NCBI GenBank assembly: GCA_035578905.1 | Contig: JAQJVL010000113.1 | Coordinates: 1,223,001-1,287,000, forward strand | Source of the DNA: Stictocephala bisonia | Taxonomy: Eukaryota; Arthropoda; Insecta; Hemiptera; Membracidae | Reading direction: 5' to 3' | DNA: 64,000 nucleotides | Part shown: positions 14,181 through 25,939 of the stretch, piece by piece | Numbering within the stretch: position 1 is the stretch's first letter | Layout of the letters: every line of letters starts with the position of its first letter | The notes under the pieces: generated by a model | Told to the model about the DNA's origin: nothing | What the model saw: only the letters and a program-made list of their open reading frames with translations | Databases searched by the model: none | Translations under genes and position numbers: made by a program

Positions 14181-15313
14181 TGTATTTTAATGACAAACGG
14201 ATTTAGCTAAACATAATTTTACATTTTAACATCAGTAACTACAAGATAGAGAACAATTAACTTTAAGAACTAGGTTGTGAAGGAATTACTACAGCAGTCT
14301 TTATGTACGTGTAAGACACGACGCCCAGATTTAGAGCTGCTGATGTAACGATCCGACTCAGCACGCAGAACTCCCGTTCAACATGCAGCACAGTACTTAT
14401 CGGCAAATCACAATTACTCGGATCATTTGTCTTCATTTGAAAGCGTCCAACAAAACATAGGTATACAGCCTAGGAAGCGTTGTTCTCTGCTTATTTCAGT
14501 TATTCATTGATATTTTTAAGTTCTCTTTGTTCATTCGTCATTCTCTGCTTCTCCAACAATAAATATTTTTTCTTTTTTTTTTTGTGAAAAATAATCTGAT
14601 ATAAAATATTATTAATTAAATTTCTCGAGTTTGTTTGAATTTCTTTTTCCGCGCTGATGATTGTATTGCTTCGTATAATAAGCTATGTACCAAAGTAGAG
14701 TACAATGCAGTTTGTATAGAAGCGGGTCGAGGTGAAAAACTCAACTCTCACAAATTTCTTTTCTTTCATTACGGCAACTGTTTGGAACCGTCCGCGTGTA
14801 AACCAAGGTTAAACATTAGTTGGTGAAAGAGGTATTTCCATTCCACGTGTACAACACCACAAAACTCGATGGACAACCCTCGATCATCAACTTATCACCC
14901 CATCCCTACACAAGGGAGAGTGAAGGCCCTGTGTTTGGGCTTGTTACCCGTTGCAGTGTAGACCGGGTCAAAGCCCAGCATACTACGACGAACCCGAGTA
15001 CTACAACGACTTTAGTACTCATTGTAAATAAAATATATGAGTAAATGAAATGAGGCTTTAAAAAAAACATAAAGAAAATAAAAGCTTTAGGCTAAAGTAT
15101 AACGATTAATGAAATGGTGATAGTTTCTATGGTTCTTAATGTATTTATTGTTGATGATTCGTAAGTGGACATGAAATAAGCAAATCGTTGTTTGTAACTA
15201 ATTAATTACAAATTAACCTAATCTTTAGGAACTTACCTTTCAGTTCAATAAATTATTCATATCTTTTGCATTAACTCAGTTAGACCAATGCAGCAGATGA
15301 TTACTTTATTTAC

Positions 15314-16060
15314 CTCACAGACAGACAGTGTTGTTGACCAACCCGACCCCCCCTCACAGATATACAGTGTTCTTGACCAACCCGACCCCCCTCACAGACA
15401 TACAGTGTTCTTGACCCACCCGACCCCCCTCACAGACATACAGTGTTGTTGACCAACCCGACCCCCCTCACAGACATACAGTGTTCTTGACCCACCCGAC
15501 CCCCCTCACAGACATACAGTGTTCTTGACCCACCCGAACCCCCTCACAGACATACAGTGTTCTTGACCCACACGACCCCCCTCACAGACATACAGTGTTC
15601 TTGACCCACCCGACCCCCTCTTACAGACATACAGTGTTGTTGACCCACACGACCCCCCTCACAGACATACAGTGTTCTTGACCCACCTGACCCCCTCTTA
15701 CAGACATACAGTGTTCTTGACCCACCCGACCCCCCCAACAGACATACAGTGTTCTTGACCCACCTGACCCCCCCTCACAGACATACAGTGTTCTTGACCA
15801 ACCAGACACCCCTCACTGACATACAATGTTCTTGACCCACCTGACCCCCCCTCACAGACATACAGTGTTCTTGACCCACCCGACCCCCCCCCACACAAAC
15901 ACAGACATACAGTGTTGTTGACCCCCCGACCCCCCTCACAGACATACAGTGTTGTTGACCCACCCGTCCTCAGACATACAGTGTTGTTGACCCAACCGCC
16001 CACACATACACCTACATGGTGTTGTCCCACGCGCCCACTCACACACGTGCAGTGGTGATG
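15314..16060 (+). repeat. C-rich minisatellite, copy B (about 19 units)
   Basis: Same unit family as 8490-10310, with fewer units, shorter C runs (often five or six) and more variants such as CCACACG and CCACCTG. It lies at the equivalent place in copy B. Confidence 0.95.
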
Positions 16061-17700
16061 ACCTACCCGCCGCCATAAACACGCACTCATCAATTAAACA
16101 AGTTTGTGGCGATGATGATTATACGTATGGATGATCAATGTACGTGTATGGATGGGGGGGTCGGTTATGTACACTTGGTGGTTTGTGAGCTTAGAGTACT
16201 AGAAACCGTTTGTTAAATTAATTGCAGTAAACATTTGTTTCCCATAACTTTTTGTGAGCCCAAAGAATTCTTTAAACTTACCGCTGCCATACATCATGAG
16301 CGTGACTAGTAAATTCCACCGTCAAGCTTCGGTCTGCATTCAATTGAAATATGAAATGACATAATGATTTATTCCATTAAGTTATTAAACATGTACAATA
16401 CAATGGTATATCTCTGTAATTGGACTGGTCACATTTCAAAAGTAGCGTGACCAGCAATAACATAAGAAATAATTAAATTTAAGTAACTACAGAGTCCAAA
16501 TAATTACAGAATAAACTATAGCCACACTCTGTGGCGTTTTTAATTATAACAATTCGAATATGGCTTATATACATAACTGAGAATAAGTGGAGGATTTAAT
16601 AGAACACACTATTAAAAACAATCTATTACAATGACCACCGTGCGTGCATGGGTGGGTGGGACGGTCATCAAGTAATAGTAAAAGCAGCAAGGGGAGAACT
16701 CACAAGGGGGGAGTGATCTTTATGATTTTTATGATATTTAGGACTTTCATAAAGCCCAAATATCATAAAAATCTTGATAAATTATATCCTCCTAAAATTA
16801 GTGAGATGGAAACGGACAACCCGAGCAGCTAGTTTATGTCGAGTATGCCCCGACAGAGGTAGAGAGTTCGGTTGTTATTAACTGGTCTTAAGTGAGCATA
16901 AACACGCATGTCATTGACGTCTTGGGTGCGTCAATTGACTCAATTACAGCTTTACCTGGACTTTTTAATGTTATAATCTTTGTGGCTCATCACTTATAAA
17001 ACCTGTTATCTCTATCCACAAATATTTTAAAGTTAAAAAAAAAAAACACATTGACTACCTAAAAGTGTTACGAACTGAAAAAATTCTCTTACATAAATTA
17101 AGCTACGACGTAGTTTTGTATTTAAACTTAAATGACAACAAAATTAATTTAACTGGTTTTAAATTTTTGTTTAAGGTGATAATGGAGAAATATTAAATAT
17201 ACAAGCACAGTTTAACAAATTACTATTAATAAGTCTAAATTATAACTTGAGTTATAACAGAGAGTTGTACTATCAGCTACTGAACCTTCTTAAAACTCTA
17301 GATCGATGACCCCAAATAATTTACATACATTAAACGTCCTTGTTTCGTCTATTCTTGAACTAAATTGATTTTCATTCTTCTTTAACTATTCCACTAAAAG
17401 CAGTACTTGTATTACGATTATGTTGATAATAATAAGGCTAAAAAAATTGCATTTGAAGGTGATTCGTATGAAGAGCTTTGCGGTATATATAAACAAAATT
17501 GCACTATGTTTATGTACATATGTTTTATTCTTTGGCAATCTATGGTCAAACTTAAAAACAAATAAATTAAACTTTTTACATAATTTAACTTACTCGTCAA
17601 ATATGGCCGCAGGCCTGTGCGTGAACTTTATTCTACGAGTTAAATTCCAACCATCTGTTCAATTGTGAATTCAAACATTGGCCCTTGCACTCAACAATCC

Positions 17701-17702
<2 letters not shown>

Positions 17703-17731
<29 letters not shown>
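17703..17731 (+). repeat. Poly-T tract (29 T)
   Basis: Uninterrupted T run. The equivalent tract in copy A (11949-12000) is longer and interrupted by A and G, so it evolves quickly between the copies. Confidence 0.9.
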
Positions 17732-17734
<3 letters not shown>

Positions 17735-18403
17735 TACTCATACATTATAAAGGTTAAATGTACATGTTAAATTCACGAGTGTTTACTAATTTTAAATAAC
17801 GCCTTTTACATATAGAGTAAAATATCGAAGGTCCTACACGTGACCACCAATGGTTATCATTCTTTTCACGCAAAAATTTACGTTTTTGGGTAATCGAATT
17901 TACGCAGGCGACTTCCTAGATATCTTATACTATAAAACGAGCAAGGAATTGTATGTATGTACCTATTTCCAGTCATTTTATTTCAAAAACGGCTCTACCG
18001 ATTTTCTTCGTACTTTGTCTATATATGGTTTTCTACCTCAGGAATCCAATGGATTTGGTGACAATTTTGAGAAAACTCATTTTCTATGAGTTTTCACGAT
18101 TCCAAGTATTGGGTGGGTGGGTGGGTCAATACCACTGTTTAATGTTTACTATTTACTATTTCAACATGTGAGTTATGATTTCAATTTATTTTTTTAAATA
18201 ACACATGTTTTTCTGAATCTGTTAAAATGTAAACAAACCAAATATTATTGTATTTTTCTTACCTATGTCTAATATACACAATTCAGTTATTCTCGAACTT
18301 TATTTCATTTTTATTATAATTTCTTCGAGCCGGATTACAGCAAGCAAGATAAATTTACAGTTCATTGATAACTTCAGTTCAGTGTATTTTAACTTTTTCT
18401 TAG

Positions 18404-18697
18404 ATGCTAGGCGGACGTCCTCCAAAACGACGCAAGTTTAATTTTAATAAAAATGAACCACCAATACCGAATTTTAATGAATCCCAAGATACTGAAACAT
18501 GCTATGAAGCTGAAATTGAAAATACAGATCTTGATTCAAACAATGAAACAAATCTTATGACTTGTAATAATAATACTTTGCAAACAACTTCTACAAATAA
18601 TTCTGGAAATACCTTACAAACTTCTAGCAACTTTCTTTATTACGATTTGCCATCAACCTCGGGGGTAACACCGAGGTTGATGGCAAATCGTAATTAA
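18404..18697 (+). CDS. Short acidic/polar open frame inside the Helitron-like insert
   Basis: A 97-codon frame starts right after a pyrimidine-rich stretch and an AG (TTTTTCTTAG), so its ATG could open an exon. The product begins with a basic motif, RPPKRRKFNF, like a nuclear localisation signal, followed by a low-complexity Asn/Thr/Ser-rich region. Its last two thirds lie in the left arm of the large inverted repeat and it runs through the loop. Its end is therefore created by the inversion and not by a natural C-terminus. It may be the 5' start of a longer element-encoded protein that has been truncated. I do not recognise the family. Confidence 0.3.
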   Translation: MLGGRPPKRRKFNFNKNEPPIPNFNESQDTETCYEAEIENTDLDSNNETNLMTCNNNTLQTTSTNNSGNTLQTSSNFLYYDLPSTSGVTPRLMANRN

Positions 18698-18854
18698 GAA
18701 AGTTGCTAGAAGTTTGTAAGGTATTTCCAGAATTATTTGTAGAAGTTGTTTGCAAAGTATTATTACAAGTCATAAGATTTGTTTCATTGTTTGAATCAAG
18801 ATCTGTATTTTCAATTTCAGCTTCATAGCATGTTTCAGTATCTTGGGATTCATT
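18476..18854. repeat. Near-perfect inverted repeat, arms about 187 bp, 8 bp loop
   Basis: The left arm 18476-18662 and right arm 18671-18854 are reverse complements with only a 3 bp indel (one AAT of a triplet run) and one or two mismatches. The loop is GGGTAACA. The innermost stem is CATCAACCTCGG pairing with CCGAGGTTGATG. A transcript through it would fold into a very long double-stranded hairpin. Confidence 0.95.
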
Positions 18855-19231
18855 TAAATACTGTATTGGAAGTCAGCGATTAGATGATATGAACCCGATC
18901 GGAGATCGGCTTTCCTGGTACTAATTTCTTAAAACACCAACTTGTCTCTCTAGGCTCACAATACAAAAGGAGTTTTGAAAAATCTTGCACACCAGTACAA
19001 CAAATAAACCAAATAATGTCCAGTTAAATATATTAAAATGTTTATTGCACGTGGGCAAAAATGATTGCTTCTTGCCAAAACAAACTCTCAGTCATCAACA
19101 TACTTTGCTAAAATAACAGCCATGAAGGGTCAGATTGACAGACTATTACGGACAACGGACGGACAGACTACTGTAAAAAAAGAACTGTCGCTCAAGGGAG
19201 GCTTGACATACCTGACACATCGATGCATACC

Positions 19232-20364
19232 AACTAACGACCGGGTCCGGGACATCAGGACTTCACACGTCAACCAGCCATAGTTAGTACGGACTTGTCA
19301 GATGTACGTAAGATAAGTGAGGTGGATGATAGTAACTATCATATACTGTACATGTAAGGGTAGGATAAGGAAGGGTAGGTAACTGTTTAGGGTAGGATAT
19401 GTTGGTGAATGGATACTTCAAATAACGACCGGGTCCGGGACATCAGGACTTCACACGTCAACCAGCCATAGTTAGTTCGGACTTGTCAGATGTACGTAAG
19501 ATAAGTGAGGTGGATGATAGTTTAGGGTAGGATATGTTGGTGAATGGTTACTTCAACTAACGACCGGGTCCGGGACATCAGGACTTCACACGTTAACCAG
19601 CCATAGTTAGTACGGACTTGTCAGATATACGTAAGATAAGTGAGGTGGATGATAGTTTAGGGTAGGATATGTTGGTGAATGGATACTTCAACTAACGACC
19701 GGGTCCGGGACATCAGGACTTCACACGTTAACCAGCCATAGTTAGTACGGACTTGTCAGATATACGTAAGATAAGTGAGGTGGATGATAGTTTAGGGTAG
19801 GATATGTTGATGAATGGATACTTCAACTAACGACCGGGTCCGGGACATCAGGACTTCACACGTTAACCAGCCATAGTTAGTACGGACTTGTCAGATATAC
19901 GTAAGATAAGTGAGGTGGATGATAGTTTAGGGTAGGATATGTTGGTGAATGGATACTTCAACTAACGACCGGGTCCGGGACATCAGGACTTCACACGTCA
20001 ACCAGCCAAAGTTAGTACGGACTTGTCAGATATACGTAAGATAAGTGAGGTGGATGATAGTTTAGGGTAGGATATGTTGATGAATGGATACTTCAACTAA
20101 CGACCGAGTCCGGGAAATCAGGACTTCACACGTTAACCAGCCATAGTTAGTACGGACTTGTCAGATATACGTAAGATAAGTGAGGTGGATGATAGTTTAG
20201 GGTAGGATATGTTGGTGAATGGATACTTCAACTAACGACCGGGTCCGGGACATCAGGACTTCACACGTCAACCAGCCATACTTAGTATGGACTTGTCAGA
20301 TGTACGTAAGATAAGTGAGGTGGATGATAGTTTAGGGTAGGATATGTTGATGAATGGATACTTC
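19232..20364 (+). repeat. 135 bp minisatellite, copy B (8 units)
   Basis: Unit starts lie at 19232, 19420, 19555, 19690, 19825, 19960, 20095 and 20230. The first unit is 188 bp because of an extra ~53 bp around 19334-19386 containing a short local duplication of GTAGGATA-type sequence. The others are exactly 135 bp. Copy A has four units. Confidence 0.95.
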
Positions 20365-21384
20365 AACTCGGCCTGGATGACGTACAGACTTGCTCCAATC
20401 CCAATATACATGATTTAGAAATGATTATTGTCATACTATGTCCGTCATGGCTGATATTCAAATTTGTCGATTCTTATTTTATTTTAAAAACTATTACCTT
20501 ATAATAGTTGTGTAAATTTGTCAGCATATCTTTTTCTAATATGCAGGTGAAATACAGAATATAAAGATTCATGAAAAGTTTTTTTACAGTTTGTAGGAAG
20601 AATGCTTCATAGTAGTTCAGAAACGAATATTCCCACTACTTTCTACTTCCACTACTTCACAAAGGAATATAAAAAATCATAACAGTTTAAATTCACTTTC
20701 AAAAGCTATAAAATCATACAACAGTATGAATGTATAGTTTTCCCATACAGTACTGTTCACAAACTGAATCAATTTATTATTTTTGTTGTAACGCTGTTAT
20801 TTGATAGTTTATTGTTGATATATTTTTCACTTTATACTCCAGTAAAACTCATGAACCTAAAATTGCCTCTAGGCTAAGTGTAGAGTAAGCAGCAAAAATG
20901 GAGAAATGTTGCCTGGCAGAGTAAAAAACGAGCGGGTACCACCTGTGGTTCTACGTTACGAAAAATAAACTACGTAGGCCTGTTTAGTTCAGAGAAAACA
21001 TTTGGCAGAAATAAAGCCCAATCATTTGTTTATATACTTGTGCAAATGTATGCTTTCAAAGGAGTTTTGTGTAATAGTTTTGGTAAAATTAGATGCCAGT
21101 TAAAATTCAAGATACTGTAATGCTACTTTTAAAGATTTTTACAATGTATTTGCAGCTAGGGATTTAAAGGTTTAGGGGGTAAAGAATAATAAACCAGGAA
21201 AAACTATATATATTAAATTACGTAAGTAAATATTACAGGACGGAGTCTTGTAAAAATGGCCGAATGTGCAAAGAAAAGAACAAAGGAGTCATGTGGATAT
21301 AGACAGGGGACAAACGCTTTTTTAAATATCTAGTACTCACAGAGATAAATCAAGTACTTTTCATGGGTCGTGTATGTATTTATT

Positions 21385-21690
21385 GGGACAGGACAATGTG
21401 ACGTCAGTCTTGAAGAGAGAGGTTTATACATTGGGACAGGACATTGTGACGCCAGTTTTGTTAAGAGAGGTTTATACATTGGGACAGGACATTGTGACGT
21501 CAGTCTTGTTAAGAGAGGTTTATACATTGGGTCAGGACAATGTGACATCTGTCTTGTTAAGAGAGGTGTATACATTCGCACAGGACAATGTGACGTCAGT
21601 CTTGTTAAGAGAGGTGTATACATTGGGACAGGACAATGTGACGTCAGACTTGTTAAGTGAGGTGTACACATTGGGACAGGACAATGCTTG
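21385..21690 (+). repeat. 48 bp minisatellite (about 6.4 units)
   Basis: Units start at 21385, 21433, 21481, 21529, 21577, 21625 and a partial one at 21673, each opening with GGGACAGGACAATGTGACGT or a close variant. Because 48 is a multiple of three, all frames stay open across the array on both strands, which explains the overlapping frames here. None is a gene. Confidence 0.95.
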
Positions 21691-23799
21691 TCAAGAGTCA
21701 TATGTATGTAGCATGATATATCAGTCTTGTAATTTGTTTAAAATTCAATTCAAATTTCAATTTTTAAAGAAAAGCATTAAAATTGATACAATTCAAATGT
21801 AAAATATTGCATCTTCAACAACATATTTCAAATTAAAGCTCTTCGTCTGAAAGAGTTTGATAAAATCCCAAGATAGTCTCTTTTAGCTTTAAATTTAAAA
21901 CCAAAGACGATCCTTTACAAATTTTGAATGAGTGACACTTTATTTAGATAAAACATATTTGTTTACATACTGAATAAAATTATAGTAATGATTTAGGAAA
22001 AAGAATGTTCTCCCATTTTGGAGTGTTCGTTCGAAATCAATTTGAATGACACGTAAAAAACAAAATTGGTACAACAAATTTGAGGTCCATAAAGTGAGCC
22101 ACCGTGCCGGTTTGTGTGTGAAGAAACAGCTCGGTAGTCGTGGGGTCAGGGTCAGTGTGCCCCCTGCACAATAGCCGGAACTGACAGTTCTTAGCAAGTC
22201 AAATACGAGCTTCGTTGGTGAACCAAAAACAGACTCTACCACAAACCAGATGAAATGGATAAGACGACTTGTCTTCTCGGGGCACGTAAATAGTCGGTCA
22301 AGGCTGTGGGCTACACTCATTGAGGAAACTCTTTTGAATGGCGTATAAAGTAGTCCACTGTTGCGGTACAATTTGTCTACACAACTTGAGAATAACTCCA
22401 TTTGGATATTACAAGACCACTACGGTGGTTTTTGATTGTTGAATAGCTGCTGCAATATTTGTATTGCTAGCTAAAATCGCTGCGTGTTTTGCTGACTCCT
22501 CAACCACATGTGAAGAGCGATTCATGTCAAGATGTAAACAACTCGAATTCACCCAATCATCCAACTTTACAAACTCGCCCATCCACCAAGCATTGGTCTT
22601 GATGAGCCCAACCACCTACCCGATAAACTTCTTAACGTTCCTTCCACTCATTCAGAAGACAAAACTAGCCATCTCTGTCTTAGAAAGAAATATTCTGTCG
22701 GTTCTATTAGACAATCATTTCTCTGCTCAAATAAACATCGCATCCTATAATGAGCTGAATGTGTGTCGATGGCGGGCCTAGCACCTTGTCAGTTCTTCAC
22801 TATACAACCCCATTTCATCAAGTTATTATTAGTTATTATTACTACTGATGTATAAAGATGGACATTCGTTGTAATCTATTTATAACTGCCACTGAGGCGT
22901 TTACTGCGGCCATAAAAATACTACCTTTGTTTCTCTTCTCTCTGTGGTAATAAACACCCCACGACAAGTCAGCCCTATGTTAAACGTGGAAACTGTATCG
23001 CCCTCTGTCTCGGACAGTTATGCAAAACACTTCTCTTCTGAAATGACTTTACTTCTCTGGGTATATTTGTCTTGGACTTTTACCTTGTTCTTGATAGTTT
23101 TGTTTCGCATTTACTAAGGTTCCCGACTAATACTTTCATAATTAAAGCATAAAATAAACACGCTTATTGTTTTATTTGTATTTTTATAGTGATGATATTG
23201 TTATGATTTATGTTTCCTTGTTCTCGTATGCCAACATTTTATATTACCAAGTTGAAACTTGTTCTCAAACTCAGCTGCAATGACCTCGGTGCAATCAACT
23301 ATTAAATTAAGGGTGTTCGATCAAACATTATTTTTTATTTATTTATTTTTTTTAAGTGTTAGTCTTCGTATAAATAATAAACATATTGAGGGGGAAAACT
23401 CAAAAAGATTTTTTTTTATGGAGATATGGTTACCTAAAGTGGCCATTTGGCCTTTCTAGGTACATAACTCATTGAGAAACCGTATGATATATTTTATTAA
23501 AATTTAAGAATATAGTGGAAAAAAGGTACTAAATAACCAAGTTTAAAGTAAATCTTTAAAAAAATTTTTATTGTAATTTTTTTTAAGTTGATATCCATAC
23601 AAATTTCAATTTAAAAATTTTTATAGATATTTTTGGCTGAAAAAGTAAATTAATACTGAAAAACTGCGTTGTTAGTTTACTGTAAATATGGGGGTTGAAT
23701 AATTTTGTACAATTTTTTGAGTGGGAGGTGGAGACGCGCGCGCGTGTGTGTGTGTGTGTGTGTGTTTTTTTTTTTATATATTTAGTATTTCTTGCTAGT
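21691..23799. other. Unassigned region with orphan open frames
   Basis: Between 21940 and 22781 the base composition is less AT-rich and there are opposing open frames: 153 codons on the minus strand (21940-22401), 68 codons on the minus strand (22409-22615) and 105 codons on the plus strand (22464-22781). None has a domain, signal peptide or repeat that I recognise, and they overlap each other. They could be remnants of an old element or chance. A short GC/GT dinucleotide tract lies at 23735-23764. The rest is AT-rich with nothing seen. Confidence 0.35.
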
Positions 23800-23950
23800 A
23801 ATGGATTCCATCAAATATATCTTGCACACAGTTCATGGATAAAGCTTCAGACTGCAGTAACTAAGGTCCTAGGTTTGAATTCCCAAAAGAGCTAACAGTC
23901 GGTATTCGACATTGTGCTGTGTGAATACTCGTTGAATACTTCAGGCCTGA
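23800..23950 (+). mobile_element. Degenerate tRNA-derived SINE copy
   Basis: A box-B-like GGTTTGAATTCC at about 23872 sits in the same context (GGTCCTAG before it, and an AACAGTCGG segment after it) as the better SINE copies at 24005 and 25940. It is old and diverged. Confidence 0.4.
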
Positions 23951-24004
23951 AAGGTTTTATTCCAACCAATTTCAACTACTTAATGAAATTTTACGTTAGT
24001 AAGT

Positions 24005-24182
24005 AAGTATACCAAGGCTTGTCTAGCAACTGGTCCGGGTTCGAGTCCCGAAAAGACCACTAACAGTGTCTGCCCTGCCGCTCCCGTGGTTCGGAAGTCA
24101 CGTTAAGCCGTTGGTCCCCAGGTTAAATGTTAGAGAGGGCTTCTTAGCCCTAACTTCACCTGGTAAAATAAGACGATCTTTT
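24005..24182 (+). mobile_element. tRNA-derived SINE, 5' diverged copy
   Basis: It has an intact box B (GGTTCGAGTCC) followed by CCGAAAAGACCACTAACAGT, a CCGTTGGTCCCCAGGTTAA core, and TTCACCTGGTAAAATAAGAC at the 3' end. The box A part is diverged. It aligns over most of its length with 25940-26145. Confidence 0.8.
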
Positions 24183-24425
24183 CTTTTTTATACTATTTTA
24201 ATGTTATTTTCCTGAAATCTGCAGTGAGGTTAGACAGTTTATTTTGTGTTTTCTTTACCCTTCTCTTTTTTTTTTATCTGTATCCCACTTCTGTTTTTCG
24301 ACTCTGCATTTTTCTCAAGCTTTTCCTTTTACTTCCCAGTAAATTCTCTCAAACATACCACGTATGGAGAGTATGTACATGACGTGCACACAGACCCCTG
24401 TGTTATAAAATCAACTCGCAATGTG

Positions 24426-24985
24426 TAGTTGAACTAATGGGAGAACCAACAGAGCAAGTACATTTTAAATATCTAGGAAGTACGAAAAAGGTAAAGTAAG
24501 AATTCCTATAGCAAAACAAATATTCAATAAAAATATAAGTTTACTTTGAGGACCGTTGGATAAGAGAATGAGGAAAAGGTTTATGAAATAAATGTTTTAT
24601 TTGGAGTGTGTGTTTTTTTTTTTTTTTTTTTACATGCAACGGAAATTGGACTCTTGGAAGAGAAAATTAGAAGAGATTGGAAGCAATTTAGATGTGGATA
24701 GGGAGAATGATTGAAAAATGGGATAAGAAGAGAGTGAGAAATGAATAAGTACTTAGGAGAGGGGGTGGAGAGAAGGAAATACTGAAAACTATAAGAAGAA
24801 GAAAGTATAATGAGAGAGGGTCTTGAGAACAGCTATAGAAGGAAAAGTTTGGGGAAAGCTCGGAAAGGGAAGAAGAGATAAAACAACCATCTCACTATCA
24901 CTGGATGGTGGATAGTGAAAAGATAGGAGGCAATTATAAGACAACAAAAAGACTTTCTCAAAACAGAAAGGTTTGGCGAAGGGAC
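24426..24985 (+). pseudogene. Decayed LINE reverse-transcriptase C-terminal region
   Basis: Scattered fragments in shifting frames recall the region downstream of the reverse transcriptase in common insect LINEs. Examples are a HFKYLGST-like stretch near 24461, a later LDKRMRKRFMK stretch, and an (R/K)-rich tail ending in KRLSQNRKVWRRDAA around 24950-24985. A poly-T run interrupts it near 24611. Many stops and frame changes show it is dead. The clade is uncertain. Its 3' end merges with the 53 bp minisatellite. Confidence 0.55.
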
Positions 24986-25352
24986 GCAGCAGGACTTTCC
25001 TGAGGGTAGAACACCCTTGATGATCATCATGTGTAGTGACAGCAGGACCTGCCTCAGGGTAGAACACCCTTGATGATGATCATGTGTAATGACAGCAGGA
25101 CTTGCCTGAGGGTAGAAACCCCTTGATGATGATCGTATGTAGTGACAGCAGGACTTGCCTGAGGGTAGAACGGCCTTGAAGATGACCATGTGTAGTGACA
25201 GCAGGACCTACCTGAGGGCAGAACACCCTTGATGATGATCATTTGTAGTGACAGCAGGACTTGCCTGAGGGTAGAACACCCTTGATATTGATCATGTGTA
25301 ATGACAGCAGGACTTCTATGATGGTAGAACACCCTTGATGTGATCGTGTGTA
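24983..25352 (+). repeat. 53 bp minisatellite made from a LINE 3' end (about 7 units)
   Basis: Units at exact 53 bp spacing (25036, 25089, 25142, 25195, 25248, 25301) carry GACAGCAGGACTTGCCTGAG, GGTAGAACACCCTTG and a GATGATGATCAT tail. The first unit continues from the LINE remnant. The unit resembles the end of the LINE remnant at 55820-55855 (CCTGCCTGGAGACAGAAATA then GATGATGATT). The array is best explained as repeated copies of the LINE 3' terminus. Confidence 0.85.
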
Positions 25353-25939
25353 GTAATAGGTTTTTACTGTTTTAAATAGCTTACAGCTCATCTCATAGAT
25401 GGCTCACAGCTGATCACATCTTTGCAACGGTATAAGAGTGCACAGTTCCAGGCCAAGTAGTTTTACTATTCTCGAAAGATTTTGAATAATTCCGATACAT
25501 CTTGTAGTAAGTTTGACCCTAGATTGCTCAATAATTTGTCAATGATTACGATTCTTAGTTCTCTGTATAACAACTGAATCGCAAGCAGAGCCTCATCGGA
25601 ACCACTGTGATTCTCGCCAGCTGGACTATGTACGCTCCCATGCTCTCACTTAAATAAATCTTTTCTGTATGTATAGCAATTAAAAATACTGTAAACGTAT
25701 GTCATGTTGTACTACATAAACATTTGAATAAAATGGCCTAGATTATTACAATTTTAAACTGAACTGTTTAGCTATTTTCGTGTATATAAAACAATTAGTG
25801 TTGGTAAAGCTTTCGGTATGATTCAGTTACAGATGCAGTATACAAATCTTTAAACCATCAAGAAAAAATAAAGATTCACAGTATACTGGCACAAATAAAA
25901 ACTAAATATTATCCTTATTGATTATATTATATATTATAT
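25353..25939. other. Unassigned DNA
   Basis: No gene or repeat that I can support. Confidence 0.5.

Larger units (their letters stand above)
17923..18918 (+). mobile_element. Helitron-like insertion (about 1.0 kb) in copy B
   Basis: Copy A reads straight from CCTAGATA to the TAATTTCTTAAAACACC flank, while copy B has about 1 kb between them. The insert begins TCTTATACTATAAAACGAGC (5' TC). Near its 3' end is a short hairpin, CCGATC-GGA-GATCGG at 18895-18909, followed 6 bp later by CTGG at 18915-18918. A 5' TC, a subterminal 3' hairpin, a CTRR end and insertion between A and T are Helitron hallmarks. The exact 3' end is uncertain because CTAA at 18921-18924 also fits. The element has no Rep/helicase domain, so it is non-autonomous or internally deleted. 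Confidence 0.65.
14181..21400 (+). repeat. Tandem segmental duplication, copy B (about 7.2 kb)
   Basis: Second copy of 7364-14077. The length difference is accounted for by a Helitron-like insertion (about +1.0 kb), four more 135 bp units with one expanded (about +0.6 kb), and a shorter 38 bp array (about -1.1 kb). No gene is recognised in the duplicated sequence itself. Confidence 0.95.

Noticed and set aside
24789..25332. Minus-strand frames of 92-118 codons
   Set aside because: They lie over the LINE remnant and the 53 bp minisatellite, in antisense, and contain only repeat-derived sequence.
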